NCBI GenBank assembly: GCA_031550405.1
Contig: JAVBOP010000230.1
Span: forward strand, 1-14,843
Reading direction: 5' to 3'
Length of the DNA: 14,843 bases
From: JAVBOP01 sp031550405
GTDB lineage: Bacteria > Bacteroidota > Ignavibacteria > Kapaibacteriales > UBA2268
Within the stretch, counting starts at the first letter, position 1, and the number at the start of each line of letters is the position of its first letter. The position numbers and the translations under genes were made by a program. Positions 1 through 6,253 of this stretch are shown here, piece by piece. Under the pieces are notes generated by a model. The model saw only the letters and a list, made by a program, of their open reading frames with translations, searched no databases and was not told the origin of the DNA.

Positions 1-96
1 CATCGAATTGGAGGCGCTGGTCATGGCGATTGTGGTCATTCAAAGTGGCGGGGATTTGAAAAAAACGGAATTACAGTAACCATAAATGAAAATTAA
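1..96 (+). CDS. C-terminal end of an unrecognised protein (partial)
   Basis: An open frame enters from the left edge and ends at TAA (94-96), giving 31 residues. The peptide has balanced composition and includes HGDCGHSKWRGFEKNGITV, which looks like real protein rather than translated intergenic DNA. The His/Cys cluster HGDCGH could bind a metal, but too little is visible to name a family. Its last 26 bases overlap the 3' end of the small minus-strand ORF at 71-334, which counts mildly against that ORF. The function is unknown and the start lies outside the window. Confidence 0.55.
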   Translation, partial: HRIGGAGHGDCGHSKWRGFEKNGITVTINEN

Positions 97-334
97 ACAT
101 ATGAAATATAATATACTTACAGATATTCCGAACAGGAGTGACTACGCATCCTATGCTAGAAATTAAAGCCATACAGATGGCAGGAAATACATTATGAATA
201 AGTTTTTTTTCATTAAATAATTCATCTATAAATGAATATTTTAAATTGATATTTCTTATTATAATCCATAAACATAAGTATGCTAAAAATGAAAAAACAA
301 AAAATATAGAAAATATCAACATTATTTTTCTCAT
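71..334 (-). CDS. Small hypothetical membrane protein (87 aa)
   Basis: The reading frame runs from ATG at 334 to TAA at 71. The N-terminus (residues about 4-28) is a strongly hydrophobic segment with a positive first residue pair, typical of a membrane anchor or uncleaved signal. A second moderately hydrophobic stretch lies around residues 49-63. No family is recognisable. It starts 6 bases after the stop of a 50-codon ORF (341-493) that also encodes a hydrophobic segment, so the two may be co-translated or may be pieces of one decayed gene. No clear Shine-Dalgarno is visible. The extreme AT content makes a chance ORF possible. Confidence 0.3.
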   Translation of the reverse strand: MRKIMLIFSIFFVFSFLAYLCLWIIIRNINLKYSFIDELFNEKKLIHNVFPAICMALISSIGCVVTPVRNICKYIIFHMFNFHLWLL

Positions 335-340
335 AATTCT

Positions 341-493
341 TCACAAATATACAAAAAAAGAGCCAGACAGAATATATCGGGCTATCAAATAAAATTGCTT
401 TATTTTAATAATCAGTGCATTTAATATGCCTATAAATATGGTCGCAACAATTACAAAAGGTGTTTTTCCTATTTTTGATTTATACTTTTTCAT
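341..493 (-). CDS. Very small hypothetical membrane peptide (50 aa)
   Basis: ATG at 493 opens a 50-codon frame ending in TGA at 341-343. It begins MKKYKSKIGKTPFVIVATIF: a basic N-terminus followed by a hydrophobic segment at about residues 12-30, which fits a single-pass membrane peptide. The stop is 6 bases before the ATG of the next small membrane ORF (71-334). No homology is recognised. It may be a real small gene, the first half of a broken gene, or chance in AT-rich DNA. Confidence 0.22.
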   Translation of the reverse strand: MKKYKSKIGKTPFVIVATIFIGILNALIIKIKQFYLIARYILSGSFFVYL

Positions 494-686
494 AGCTTTA
501 ATTTGTCATTTTTTTTATGAATATTTTTTAATAGTTCTATACAATAATTAACTTATCTATATATAAGCAGCTTGAAATTAAATAACTACAAGTATATGTA
601 ATTTACAATACCTAATTTTTAATCTTGAAGCTAAATAATCAAGTATGTATTTTGGTACCTGAGTTTAAGATGGACAATGCCTCATT
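494..686. other. Gene-poor AT-rich gap
   Basis: This stretch lies between the small membrane ORFs and the end of the metallophosphoesterase gene. I see no convincing ORF, RNA gene or strong hairpin. It is the only place for a promoter serving the minus-strand small ORFs, but no clear promoter stands out. Confidence 0.4.
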
Positions 687-1808
687 TCAATAGATCAGCT
701 TTATGACTAGCAGCTCCGATTGCGATCCAATTCTTAATGGAGCACCCCATAAACCCAAGCCCGACGACACGTAGTATTGTGTATTGCCTTTTTTCAAATA
801 CCCGTGTGCAATTTCGTATATCTTCTTTACAATCAAGTTGTTAGGGAAAATTTGCCCGGCATGAGTATGACCGGAAAGTTGTAAATCAATGCCAGTATTT
901 TCAGCTTCTTCCAGATTAAATGGCTGGTGATCCATCAATATTTTAGGCTTTGAATTATCTAAATTTTTGACCAAATCATCAAGCGATTTCCTGTTTTTAT
1001 TGCTCCTGTCCATGCGTCCAATTAAAAATAATTCATTATTTATTTCAATTGCCGTGTCTCGCAGTTCTGTTATTCCAGCCGCTTCAATATATTCGCCTGA
1101 TTTTTGCAGATCCCCCATCGTCTCATGATTGCCTTCGATAGCATAAACTCCATATTTTGCATGCAATTGCATTAAATCTTCCTTCATATTTTGCTGAATT
1201 ACAGGCTGCATCGTTCTATCCACAATATCACCAAGCAGCAAAATCAAATCAGGATTATGAATATTTATTAATTTTATATATTCCTGCAATTGCGCTTTTT
1301 TTACGCTGTAACCAAGATGCAAATCGCTTGCAGCGACTATCGTAAGCTCTTTATTTTGATGCGAGTCAGGTATAGTTATGTCTAAATTTACAACATTTGG
1401 ATTTTTAAAATTAATATATCCTGCGATAAAAACAACTCCTACAATCCCTGTAATCGAACATAAAATAATAAACTTAGATTGAATATAATTTTGTGTTATT
1501 ATGTTGGGCAAAAAATGCAGAAAATGATTAAGCAGGCGAATTAAATCCAAGAATAAAATTGACATAAAAAAATATAGCGCCGCAATCATCCAAATTGAAC
1601 CAATAGAATATAAAATTGAATTAATCTCAAATGACAATTTCGCCTCTAATATATTATGCAATATGAATGATAGTGCGCAAAATATGATGGTGCTAATTAT
1701 TGGAACCCGTAGATTTGGATAGAGTTGCAGGCTTTGCGATGTTCTCAAAATTATATAAAAATTTAATAATCCATACAAAATGAAAAATATAAGAAAAAAG
1801 AATTTCAT
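687..1808 (-). CDS. Membrane-anchored metallophosphoesterase (YkuE/YaeI-like)
   Basis: This is a 373-aa calcineurin-like phosphoesterase with an N-terminal membrane region. Hydrophobic segments lie at about residues 1-21, 35-53, 66-90 and 112-132. The catalytic domain starts near 155 and shows the full two-metal signature in order: SDLHLG (D162, H164), LGDIVDR (D194, D197), EGNHE (N227, H228), the histidine of MDHQP (H294) and SGHTHAGQIFP (H314, H316). These residues normally bind a dinuclear metal centre that hydrolyses phosphate esters. Membrane-linked relatives such as YkuE and YaeI act at the cell envelope, and some cleave UDP-diacylglucosamine-type or similar lipids, but the substrate here cannot be read from sequence. 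Topology is unproven. The gene is divergent from the SDR gene, with about 80 bases between starts, so a shared promoter region is likely. The start is the ATG at 1808, just before a hydrophobic N-terminus. Confidence 0.9.
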   Translation of the reverse strand: MKFFFLIFFILYGLLNFYIILRTSQSLQLYPNLRVPIISTIIFCALSFILHNILEAKLSFEINSILYSIGSIWMIAALYFFMSILFLDLIRLLNHFLHFLPNIITQNYIQSKFIILCSITGIVGVVFIAGYINFKNPNVVNLDITIPDSHQNKELTIVAASDLHLGYSVKKAQLQEYIKLINIHNPDLILLLGDIVDRTMQPVIQQNMKEDLMQLHAKYGVYAIEGNHETMGDLQKSGEYIEAAGITELRDTAIEINNELFLIGRMDRSNKNRKSLDDLVKNLDNSKPKILMDHQPFNLEEAENTGIDLQLSGHTHAGQIFPNNLIVKKIYEIAHGYLKKGNTQYYVSSGLGLWGAPLRIGSQSELLVIKLIY

Positions 1809-1889
1809 AAGATTTTGTTATGTTGGAAAAATACGTTAAGTTAATATGTTTATATAATTTTATTGTTTCATAATACAACCCCAAAACAA

Positions 1890-2657
1890 ATGAAAATGCA
1901 GGGAAAAAATATAATTATCACTGGTGCTTCCTCCGGAATTGGCGAGGCATGTGCAAAAATTTTTGCTGAAAATGGCGCAAATTTAATTTTAACCGCAAGG
2001 CGTATCGACAGGCTCAACGAACTCGCCAACGAATTGCGACAAAAATATGACATCGAAATCCATACAATAAAAATGGATGTCCGCAATTTTGACGACGTAA
2101 AAGCAAATTTTACAGCGCTGTATGAAAAATTAAAAAAAATTCATATTCTTATAAATAATGCTGGCAAGGCATTGGGAATTGAGAAGATACAGGATGGCGT
2201 TCTGTCAAATTGGGAGGAAATGATCGATACAAATGTGAAGGGGCTTCTATATGCTTCCCGTATTATTTTGCCGTTTATGATAGAACAAAATGAAGGCATG
2301 GTTATTAATATTGGCTCAATTGCGGGGCACGAGGTTTATCCTGGCGGCAACGTGTATTGTGGCACCAAGCATGCTGTTCGGGCAATTTCCAAGGGTATGA
2401 TGATGGATTTGAACGGTACAAATATTCGCGTTACATCAATTGATCCCGGAATGGTTGAGACGGAATTTTCGCTCGTTCGCTATCATGGCGACGTTGAAAA
2501 AGCGAAGAATGTATATAATGGAATACAGGCGCTATCTGGTCGTGATATTGCAGAAATAGCGCTGTTTGCGGCATCCCGTCCCGCGCATGTCGATTTGCAG
2601 GAAATAGTAGTTACTCCAACATCTCAAGCATCTGCAACGCTGCTATGGAGAAAATAG
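1890..2657 (+). CDS. Short-chain dehydrogenase/reductase, YdfG-like
   Basis: This is a 255-aa classical SDR, the usual length for the family. From the ATG at 1890 the motifs run in order: cofactor loop TGASSGIG (11-18), R37-R38 after strand 2 (suggesting NADP preference), NNAG (89-92), N115, catalytic S143 in NIGSIAG, and YCGTK (Y156, K160). The DPGMVETEFS segment and the tail PAHVDLQEIVVTPTSQA closely resemble E. coli YdfG as I recall it. YdfG oxidises 3-hydroxy acids such as L-allo-threonine and serine and reduces malonic semialdehyde. The same frame opens earlier with TTG at 1863, but the ATG at 1890 (or 1896) places the Rossmann fold where SDRs usually begin. It is a cytosolic enzyme. The fold is certain; the substrate is an inference. 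Confidence 0.92.
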   Translation: MKMQGKNIIITGASSGIGEACAKIFAENGANLILTARRIDRLNELANELRQKYDIEIHTIKMDVRNFDDVKANFTALYEKLKKIHILINNAGKALGIEKIQDGVLSNWEEMIDTNVKGLLYASRIILPFMIEQNEGMVINIGSIAGHEVYPGGNVYCGTKHAVRAISKGMMMDLNGTNIRVTSIDPGMVETEFSLVRYHGDVEKAKNVYNGIQALSGRDIAEIALFAASRPAHVDLQEIVVTPTSQASATLLWRK

Positions 2658-2684
2658 TACTTGAAATAAAATCAATATAATAGT

Positions 2685-2706
2685 ATGAAATCTGACAATT
2701 CGAACA
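2685..2706 (-). repeat. Degenerate inverted copy of the IS-end sequence at 3800-3821
   Basis: Read on the minus strand, these 22 bases match 3800-3821 at 19 of 22 positions, starting TGTTCGAATTGTCAGA against TGTCCGAATTGTCGGA. The copy lies in the gap between the convergent SDR and hydrolase genes. The two copies face outward, with the hydrolase between them. It is probably the terminal relic of a second, otherwise lost, insertion sequence. The palindromic core is not preserved here, so a terminator role is less likely. Confidence 0.45.
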
Positions 2707-2738
2707 AATAAAAAAATACACATCGTAAGAGAAACTCA

Positions 2739-3767
2739 TTATCGCATATAATTTCCATTATATTTTTTTAATGCTTCTGAAATAAAAGCATGAAATTGTT
2801 CAGGGTTATCAATCCAACAACTGTGCCCAGCATTTTGTATCATTTTCAATTCTGCTTTTGATACTTTCTGCAGCCAGTCTTCATTCATATTTATTGGCAA
2901 GTAATCGTCATCACCCTGAATTACTGTAATTGGAATTTGTAGTTTTTCAAGAGCTTTCGTAAAATCCCAGTTTGAGGGAATACTTTTTGCAGCCATAGCC
3001 CCTGCATTTTCTCTATAATAAAATGCAGATTGCAATTTTCTCCAATTTTTTACATGGTGCGTATTGGTAGCTGCAAAAGTAATTCGATGAAGAGTACTGC
3101 TTTGTTTACTGTTGTATGTACCCCAATCTTCAACTTTTAAACCATGCGTTTTTAAGGTATCTAAAACTTCCTGTCTTTCCCAACGTTGTAAAACTGATTT
3201 TTGAAACTTTTCCCCCATCATTGTTGTATCCGATCCTTTTGCTGGCACAGAAGCAATTAAAACCAATCCTTTAATATTATCAGGATGTTTTTCCGCATAA
3301 TTCATTCCTATGAAAGTGCCCATAGAATGCCCAATTATCAACAATTTATCAAGATTCATTTCTTTTCTTAAATGTTCAAGGTCTTCAACATGATTTGCTA
3401 AAGACACCAAAGAATCGGAACATGGAGATCTTAATGAACCTCTTTGGTCATAAAACACGAAATGATACTTATCGGCAAGCGGCAAAAATGGATTAATGAG
3501 ATAACTGTGTTCAGCACCAAAGCCGCCATGAAGAATAACAACTGTATCGCCATCGCCAAATTCTCTTACAAATAAACGGCTTCCATCATCATTATATAAA
3601 AACCATTCATCCCACAGTTCAAAATTGCTATAGTCTTTAGAAGTATTTTTATTTTTTTTATCCATTGTGCACGACGACAAGAAAGCACAAACCAGTAAAA
3701 AAATAAGTATAAAAGAGGTATTTCTCTTAAAAATGCTATTTATATTCTGAAATTTTATTTTTTGCAT
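2739..3767 (-). CDS. Alpha/beta-hydrolase lipoprotein, proline iminopeptidase-like
   Basis: This is a 342-aa protein. The N-terminus is a lipoprotein signal: a basic start, a hydrophobic stretch at about 18-29, and lipobox FLSSC with lipidated C33, so it should be anchored in the periplasm or outer membrane. The mature part is a complete alpha/beta-hydrolase: oxyanion-hole motif HGGFG (80-84), YDQRGSLRSPC (106-116) typical of the proline iminopeptidase/epoxide hydrolase group, nucleophile elbow GHSMG (S148), an acid in QGDDDYLP (286-288), and catalytic histidine in NAGHSCW (H315). Proline iminopeptidases release N-terminal proline from peptides, but many close relatives are esterases or lipases, so the substrate is open. 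The gene stands alone, convergent with the SDR gene and flanked by insertion-sequence relics, which suggests an accessory origin. No clear Shine-Dalgarno precedes the ATG. Confidence 0.88.
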   Translation of the reverse strand: MQKIKFQNINSIFKRNTSFILIFLLVCAFLSSCTMDKKNKNTSKDYSNFELWDEWFLYNDDGSRLFVREFGDGDTVVILHGGFGAEHSYLINPFLPLADKYHFVFYDQRGSLRSPCSDSLVSLANHVEDLEHLRKEMNLDKLLIIGHSMGTFIGMNYAEKHPDNIKGLVLIASVPAKGSDTTMMGEKFQKSVLQRWERQEVLDTLKTHGLKVEDWGTYNSKQSSTLHRITFAATNTHHVKNWRKLQSAFYYRENAGAMAAKSIPSNWDFTKALEKLQIPITVIQGDDDYLPINMNEDWLQKVSKAELKMIQNAGHSCWIDNPEQFHAFISEALKKYNGNYMR

Positions 3768-3794
3768 CTTTTATTTTTATATTATTTATGGTAA

Positions 3795-4296
3795 TTATCT
3801 GTCCGAATTGTCGGATTTTATGTGATTTTTGTTGTATTTTAAGAAACTCTTTTCATTTAATTTCTCAATATAATGTTCTTTTGCCAAATTAACACTATCA
3901 ATCATAGTCTTGTTGAACCTCTCGCAAATGCCGTTAGTCTGCGGACTTTTAGCCTTGATTTTAGTGTGATCAATTTCCTCCTCGATTGTTAAAAATAATT
4001 CATAATCATGGTCTTGCGAACCACAATATTCCGTGCCTCTATCGGTCAGCATCCTTAATAAGCGTAAATTATGCTCCTCAAAAAACGGTATCACCTTGTC
4101 ATTCAACAGGTCTGCGACAACGAGAGCATTTTTACGGTCATAAAGTTTGGCAAAACCTACTTTCGTATAGGTATCTATAAAAAATCTATTGGTAAATGTG
4201 CCTAATTTCTTTAATATAACAAACATAGTACGTACCCAGATGACCCAAATACCCAAAATGATAACTCTCTATTTCACCATGAACGATATGATATAT
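3795..4296 (-). pseudogene. IS481-family transposase remnant (frameshifted, truncated)
   Basis: The frame ending at 3795 carries an rve/DDE integrase core: FIDTYTKVGFAKLYDRK, the second catalytic Asp in LTDRGTEYCG, and the catalytic Glu in SPQTNGICERFNKT, characteristic of IS481-type transposases. The gene is broken. Upstream, a different frame (4296 to about 4189) carries the preceding family sequence HGEIESYHFGYLG...IKEIRHIYQ and then hits TAG, so a frameshift lies near 4188-4195. Where I expect QDT, containing the first catalytic Asp, the relic reads LGT. After ERFNKT it jumps straight to IDSVNLAKEHYIEKL, which looks like the family's far C-terminus, so roughly 50 residues seem deleted. 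Two TAA codons near 4297 end any upstream homology. Family members are usually about 330-360 aa. It is non-functional. Confidence 0.85.
3800..3821 (+). repeat. Probable terminal inverted repeat of the IS481 relic
   Basis: The sequence begins TGTCCGAATTGTCGGA, with the TGT tip usual for this class of element, and overlaps the last codons of the transposase remnant, where an IS end is expected. It contains the perfect 5-bp palindrome TCCGA-caat-TCGGA (minus-strand reading). A 19/22 inverted copy lies at 2685-2706. No matching end is visible to the right of 4296, consistent with loss of that side of the element. Confidence 0.5.
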
Positions 4297-4336
4297 TTAT
4301 TAAAAAATATTCAGAAATATATATGCAAAATTGGAT

Positions 4337-4348
4337 AATATTAGCCAA
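4337..4348 (+). promoter_or_regulatory. Box A, shared with the flgB upstream region
   Basis: AATATTAGCCAA matches the box at 4945-4956 at 11 of 12 positions. It lies 34 bases before the GG of a sigma-54-like motif (4369-4384). It could be an activator-binding site for flagellar genes; this is inferred from two copies only. Confidence 0.3.
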
Positions 4349-4368
4349 AAATATTTGAATATTTATAT

Positions 4369-4384
4369 CTGGCAAACAAATTGT
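4369..4384 (+). promoter_or_regulatory. Weak sigma-54-like promoter before the 120-aa gene
   Basis: CTGGCAAACAAATTGT fits the -24 half well (CTGGCA) and has TTG at the right distance in the -12 half, but the usual GC is GT. The downstream ATG is at 4443, leaving room for a leader of about 45 bases. It is imperfect, and only its similarity in layout to the flgB promoter makes it worth listing. Confidence 0.28.
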
Positions 4385-4442
4385 GAATGCTAATGTAGCT
4401 TTAAAAAAAATAATTTGGAAAAATAATAAGCAGAGGTTAAAA

Positions 4443-4805
4443 ATGAATATTAGAGAGATTAGACCTGCCACAGTTAATAATTTTGACATACCAAAATTTA
4501 AGCCGGAAGAAAGCGTAAAAGCTGATGTAGCAACGCTTCAACTCGATAAAATCGAAATTAATCAGCCGCAAAACTGGCAGCAGGATATTCTGCTGTCGGG
4601 ACTTGATATGCTGGAGAATAAGATACAGTTGTCGAATAGTAGCAGCCCGCTAGACCGTATAGAAAATAAGCCAATCGAGACTTTTGCAGAGGCTTTAAAT
4701 GAGTTGAACTTCATAAAAACAGATTTATTCAAATCTCAAGCATCTTTTGCTCAGGCAAACTTAGCGCCTGAAATTTTAATTGATTTAATGGCAGAAGTCG
4801 CATAA
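4443..4805 (+). CDS. Unrecognised 120-aa protein upstream of flgB
   Basis: The start is the ATG at 4443, preceded by AGAGG-type Shine-Dalgarno bases at 4432-4436. The same frame is open back to a GTG at 4383, but that falls inside a promoter-like motif. The protein is acidic, soluble and has no signal or membrane segment. Residues about 45-120 look largely helical. The tail SQASFAQANLAPEILIDLMA loosely resembles the C-terminal D0 helix of flagellin (the AQAN...P...L.L pattern), though nothing else resembles flagellin. It does not look like FliE, the usual partner of FlgB and FlgC. Its position before flgB and its sigma-54-like upstream region suggest a flagellar assembly or rod-associated role. 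A terminator-like hairpin (4872-4906) separates it from flgB. The function is unknown. Confidence 0.7.
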   Translation: MNIREIRPATVNNFDIPKFKPEESVKADVATLQLDKIEINQPQNWQQDILLSGLDMLENKIQLSNSSSPLDRIENKPIETFAEALNELNFIKTDLFKSQASFAQANLAPEILIDLMAEVA

Positions 4806-4871
4806 GCTGTTTAAAATCAAGTGAGTTATAAACTTAAATATTAATTCAAACAGATTACAATTACAAATTCG

Positions 4872-4907
4872 AACCTTTGGGAGATGATTTTTCTAAAGGT
4901 TTTTTTA
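4872..4907 (+). terminator. Rho-independent terminator-like hairpin
   Basis: AACCTTT (4872-4878) pairs with AAAGGTT (4895-4901) across a 16-base loop and is followed directly by a run of T (4901-4906). It lies 66 bases after the 120-aa gene and before the flgB promoter motif, so it would separate the two transcripts. The stem is AT-rich, so it may be leaky. Confidence 0.5.
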
Positions 4908-4944
4908 TAAAATATGCTTGTATTGAAAAATAAAAAAATTGCAC

Positions 4945-4956
4945 AATATTCGCCAA
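4945..4956 (+). promoter_or_regulatory. Box A copy upstream of flgB
   Basis: AATATTCGCCAA matches 4337-4348 at 11 of 12 positions. It lies 24 bases before the GG of the flgB sigma-54-type motif, ten bases (about one helical turn) closer than the other copy is to its own motif. It is a candidate activator site. Confidence 0.3.
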
Positions 4957-4967
4957 TATTTTTTCAT

Positions 4968-4983
4968 TGGTATATAATTTGCA
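4968..4983 (+). promoter_or_regulatory. flgBp: Putative sigma-54 (-24/-12) promoter of flgB
   Basis: TGGTATATAATTTGCA has GG and GC separated by exactly 10 bases and a complete TTGCA in the -12 half, as in the consensus TGGCACG-N4-TTGCA. The predicted start is near 4994, just before the strong AGGGAGG ribosome binding site (5003-5009) and ATG at 5014. RpoN drives rod and hook genes in many flagellated bacteria, so the position makes sense. The overlapping TATAAT (4973-4978) has no good -35 box 17 bases upstream. Confidence 0.5.
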
Positions 4984-5013
4984 TATAAAATTTGCTATTA
5001 ACAGGGAGGCAAC

Positions 5014-5433
5014 ATGGAAGTTAACGATCGTTTATTCAAGGAAAAAGTACAACTTTTAAATAAAGCTATGGATGCGTATTCTTTGAGAATGCGGGCTTCG
5101 GCAAAAAATATAGCAAATGTAAACACGACTGGATATAAACCGGAGCGGGTAAAATTCGAGGAGCTTTTTAATCAGCAAGTAATTGCTTTATCAGGCGCTT
5201 CTACCAATAAAGCTCACATAAGAATTGGAGCAAACGACAATCCGGAAGGTGAAGTTACGGAACAAAAAATTCCTGAAGCTGAGAAATATATTTCTGGAGA
5301 AAACGATTTGAATTTGGACAAAGAAATGTCGGATATTGCTGAAAATCAAATTCGATTTCAATTTGCCTCACAAAATTTGAGCAAGCATTTTAGACAAATG
5401 GGAGCGGCAATTACCGGAGTTTCTAATTATTAA
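5014..5433 (+). CDS. flgB: Flagellar basal-body rod protein FlgB
   Basis: This 139-aa protein is of normal FlgB length. FlgB forms the proximal rod of the flagellar basal body in the periplasm and is exported by the flagellar type III system, so no signal peptide is expected and none is seen. The N-terminal region carries the rod-family motif NIANVNTTGYK (32-42). The C-terminal helix reads MSDIAENQIRFQFASQNLSKHFRQM, with the M..IAENQ pattern that marks FlgB. The start at 5014 has the best ribosome binding site in the window (AGGGAGG, 5003-5009). flgC follows 37 bases after the stop, so the two are cotranscribed, probably from the sigma-54-type site at 4968-4983. Confidence 0.95.
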   Translation: MEVNDRLFKEKVQLLNKAMDAYSLRMRASAKNIANVNTTGYKPERVKFEELFNQQVIALSGASTNKAHIRIGANDNPEGEVTEQKIPEAEKYISGENDLNLDKEMSDIAENQIRFQFASQNLSKHFRQMGAAITGVSNY

Positions 5434-5470
5434 TTATGAATAAAAATTCATAAATCAAAGGAAAATAATT

Positions 5471-5953
5471 ATGGCAGAAAATATTTTTTCTACAATAAAT
5501 ACCGCCGGACAAGGTATGAGCGTGCAACGGAAACGCTTGTCGGCAATAGCCAATAATATTGCAAATGCCAATACTACAAAGGGGTTAGACGGCTTGCCCT
5601 ATCATCGGGAAATGGTTATTTCCAGCAACAACGAAAAGCAGGTTTTTGCGAATCAATTGAATAGCCAACTTAATCTTTCTCGAACCGACAAGGCTCATGC
5701 GCCCAATACTAAGATAAATATTGATGAAAATGAAAATAAATTAATTAAATCTGAAACGATAAAAGATACTGCTGAAAGGTTGGTTTATGAGCCAAGCCAT
5801 CCCGACGCTGATGCTGATGGGTATGTGCATTACCCTGATATTAATATAGTTACGGAGATGGTCGATATGATAACCGCTCAGCGAGGTTTTGAAGCTAACA
5901 CGCAAATTATCAGTACTGCAAAAAATTTGGCAAGATTTTCTTTAGAAATATAA
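5471..5953 (+). CDS. flgC: Flagellar basal-body rod protein FlgC
   Basis: This 160-aa protein is slightly longer than typical FlgC (about 135-150). It is a second proximal-rod subunit that stacks with FlgB and is secreted through the flagellar export gate. The N-terminus has ANNIANANTTKG (27-38). The C-terminus has the FlgC signature: HPDADADGYVHYPDINIV (110-127) followed by EMVDMITAQRGFEANTQII. The extra length lies in the middle domain (about 50-100), which is variable in the family. An AAAGGA ribosome binding site (5457-5462) precedes the ATG. A small gene starts 15 bases after its stop. FliE, which often follows FlgC, is not the next gene. Confidence 0.95.
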   Translation: MAENIFSTINTAGQGMSVQRKRLSAIANNIANANTTKGLDGLPYHREMVISSNNEKQVFANQLNSQLNLSRTDKAHAPNTKINIDENENKLIKSETIKDTAERLVYEPSHPDADADGYVHYPDINIVTEMVDMITAQRGFEANTQIISTAKNLARFSLEI

Positions 5954-5968
5954 TGTAATTGTAGATAA

Positions 5969-6253
5969 ATGAATATTAATATATTACAAAATAATAATCC
6001 ATACATACGACTCGGCGGTGGCATAAAAAAAATGCAAACCAGTGCTATAAAGCCGCAGGAACAAATTCGCAACACCACGAATAATAATGCAATTGACGTA
6101 AAAAACATAGTGTCGCAATCCGAGCGACATTATTTTGAGAACCTTTTTCCAGACAGTTCATCTCTATTGCAAAACCATATATTATTTAACCGTAGCGGAA
6201 AAATCACCGAAATGAATGTGAATAAAGGCAGCCTGTTGGACGCAAAAGCATAA
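5969..6253 (+). CDS. Unrecognised 94-aa protein downstream of flgC
   Basis: The ATG at 5969 lies 15 bases after the flgC stop, so it is very likely in the same transcript. The first 45 residues are polar, Asn/Gln-rich and probably disordered. The second half, VSQSERHYFENLFPDSSSLL (about 49-68) and a Gly/Lys-containing tail, looks like a compact conserved module. There is no signal or membrane segment. It is not recognisably FliE or a known rod protein. Location suggests a rod- or export-associated accessory factor. The stop is TAA at 6251; the same frame stays open for 37 more codons to a TGA at 6365-6367, so a longer ancestral form is possible. The function is unknown. Confidence 0.68.
   Translation: MNINILQNNNPYIRLGGGIKKMQTSAIKPQEQIRNTTNNNAIDVKNIVSQSERHYFENLFPDSSSLLQNHILFNRSGKITEMNVNKGSLLDAKA

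Noticed and set aside
3800..3815. Palindrome as a terminator of the transposase relic or hydrolase
   Set aside because: The stem is only 5 bp with no T-run; the partner copy at 2691-2706 does not keep the pairing, so an IS-end explanation fits better.
4331..4346. TTGGATAATATTAGCC as a sigma-54 site
   Set aside because: GG and GC are 9, not 10, bases apart and the -12 half lacks TTGC.
4383..4442. Upstream GTG start extending the 120-aa protein to 140 aa
   Set aside because: The extension is Lys/Asn-rich, lacks a ribosome binding site and overlaps the promoter-like motif; the ATG at 4443 has AGAGG in front.
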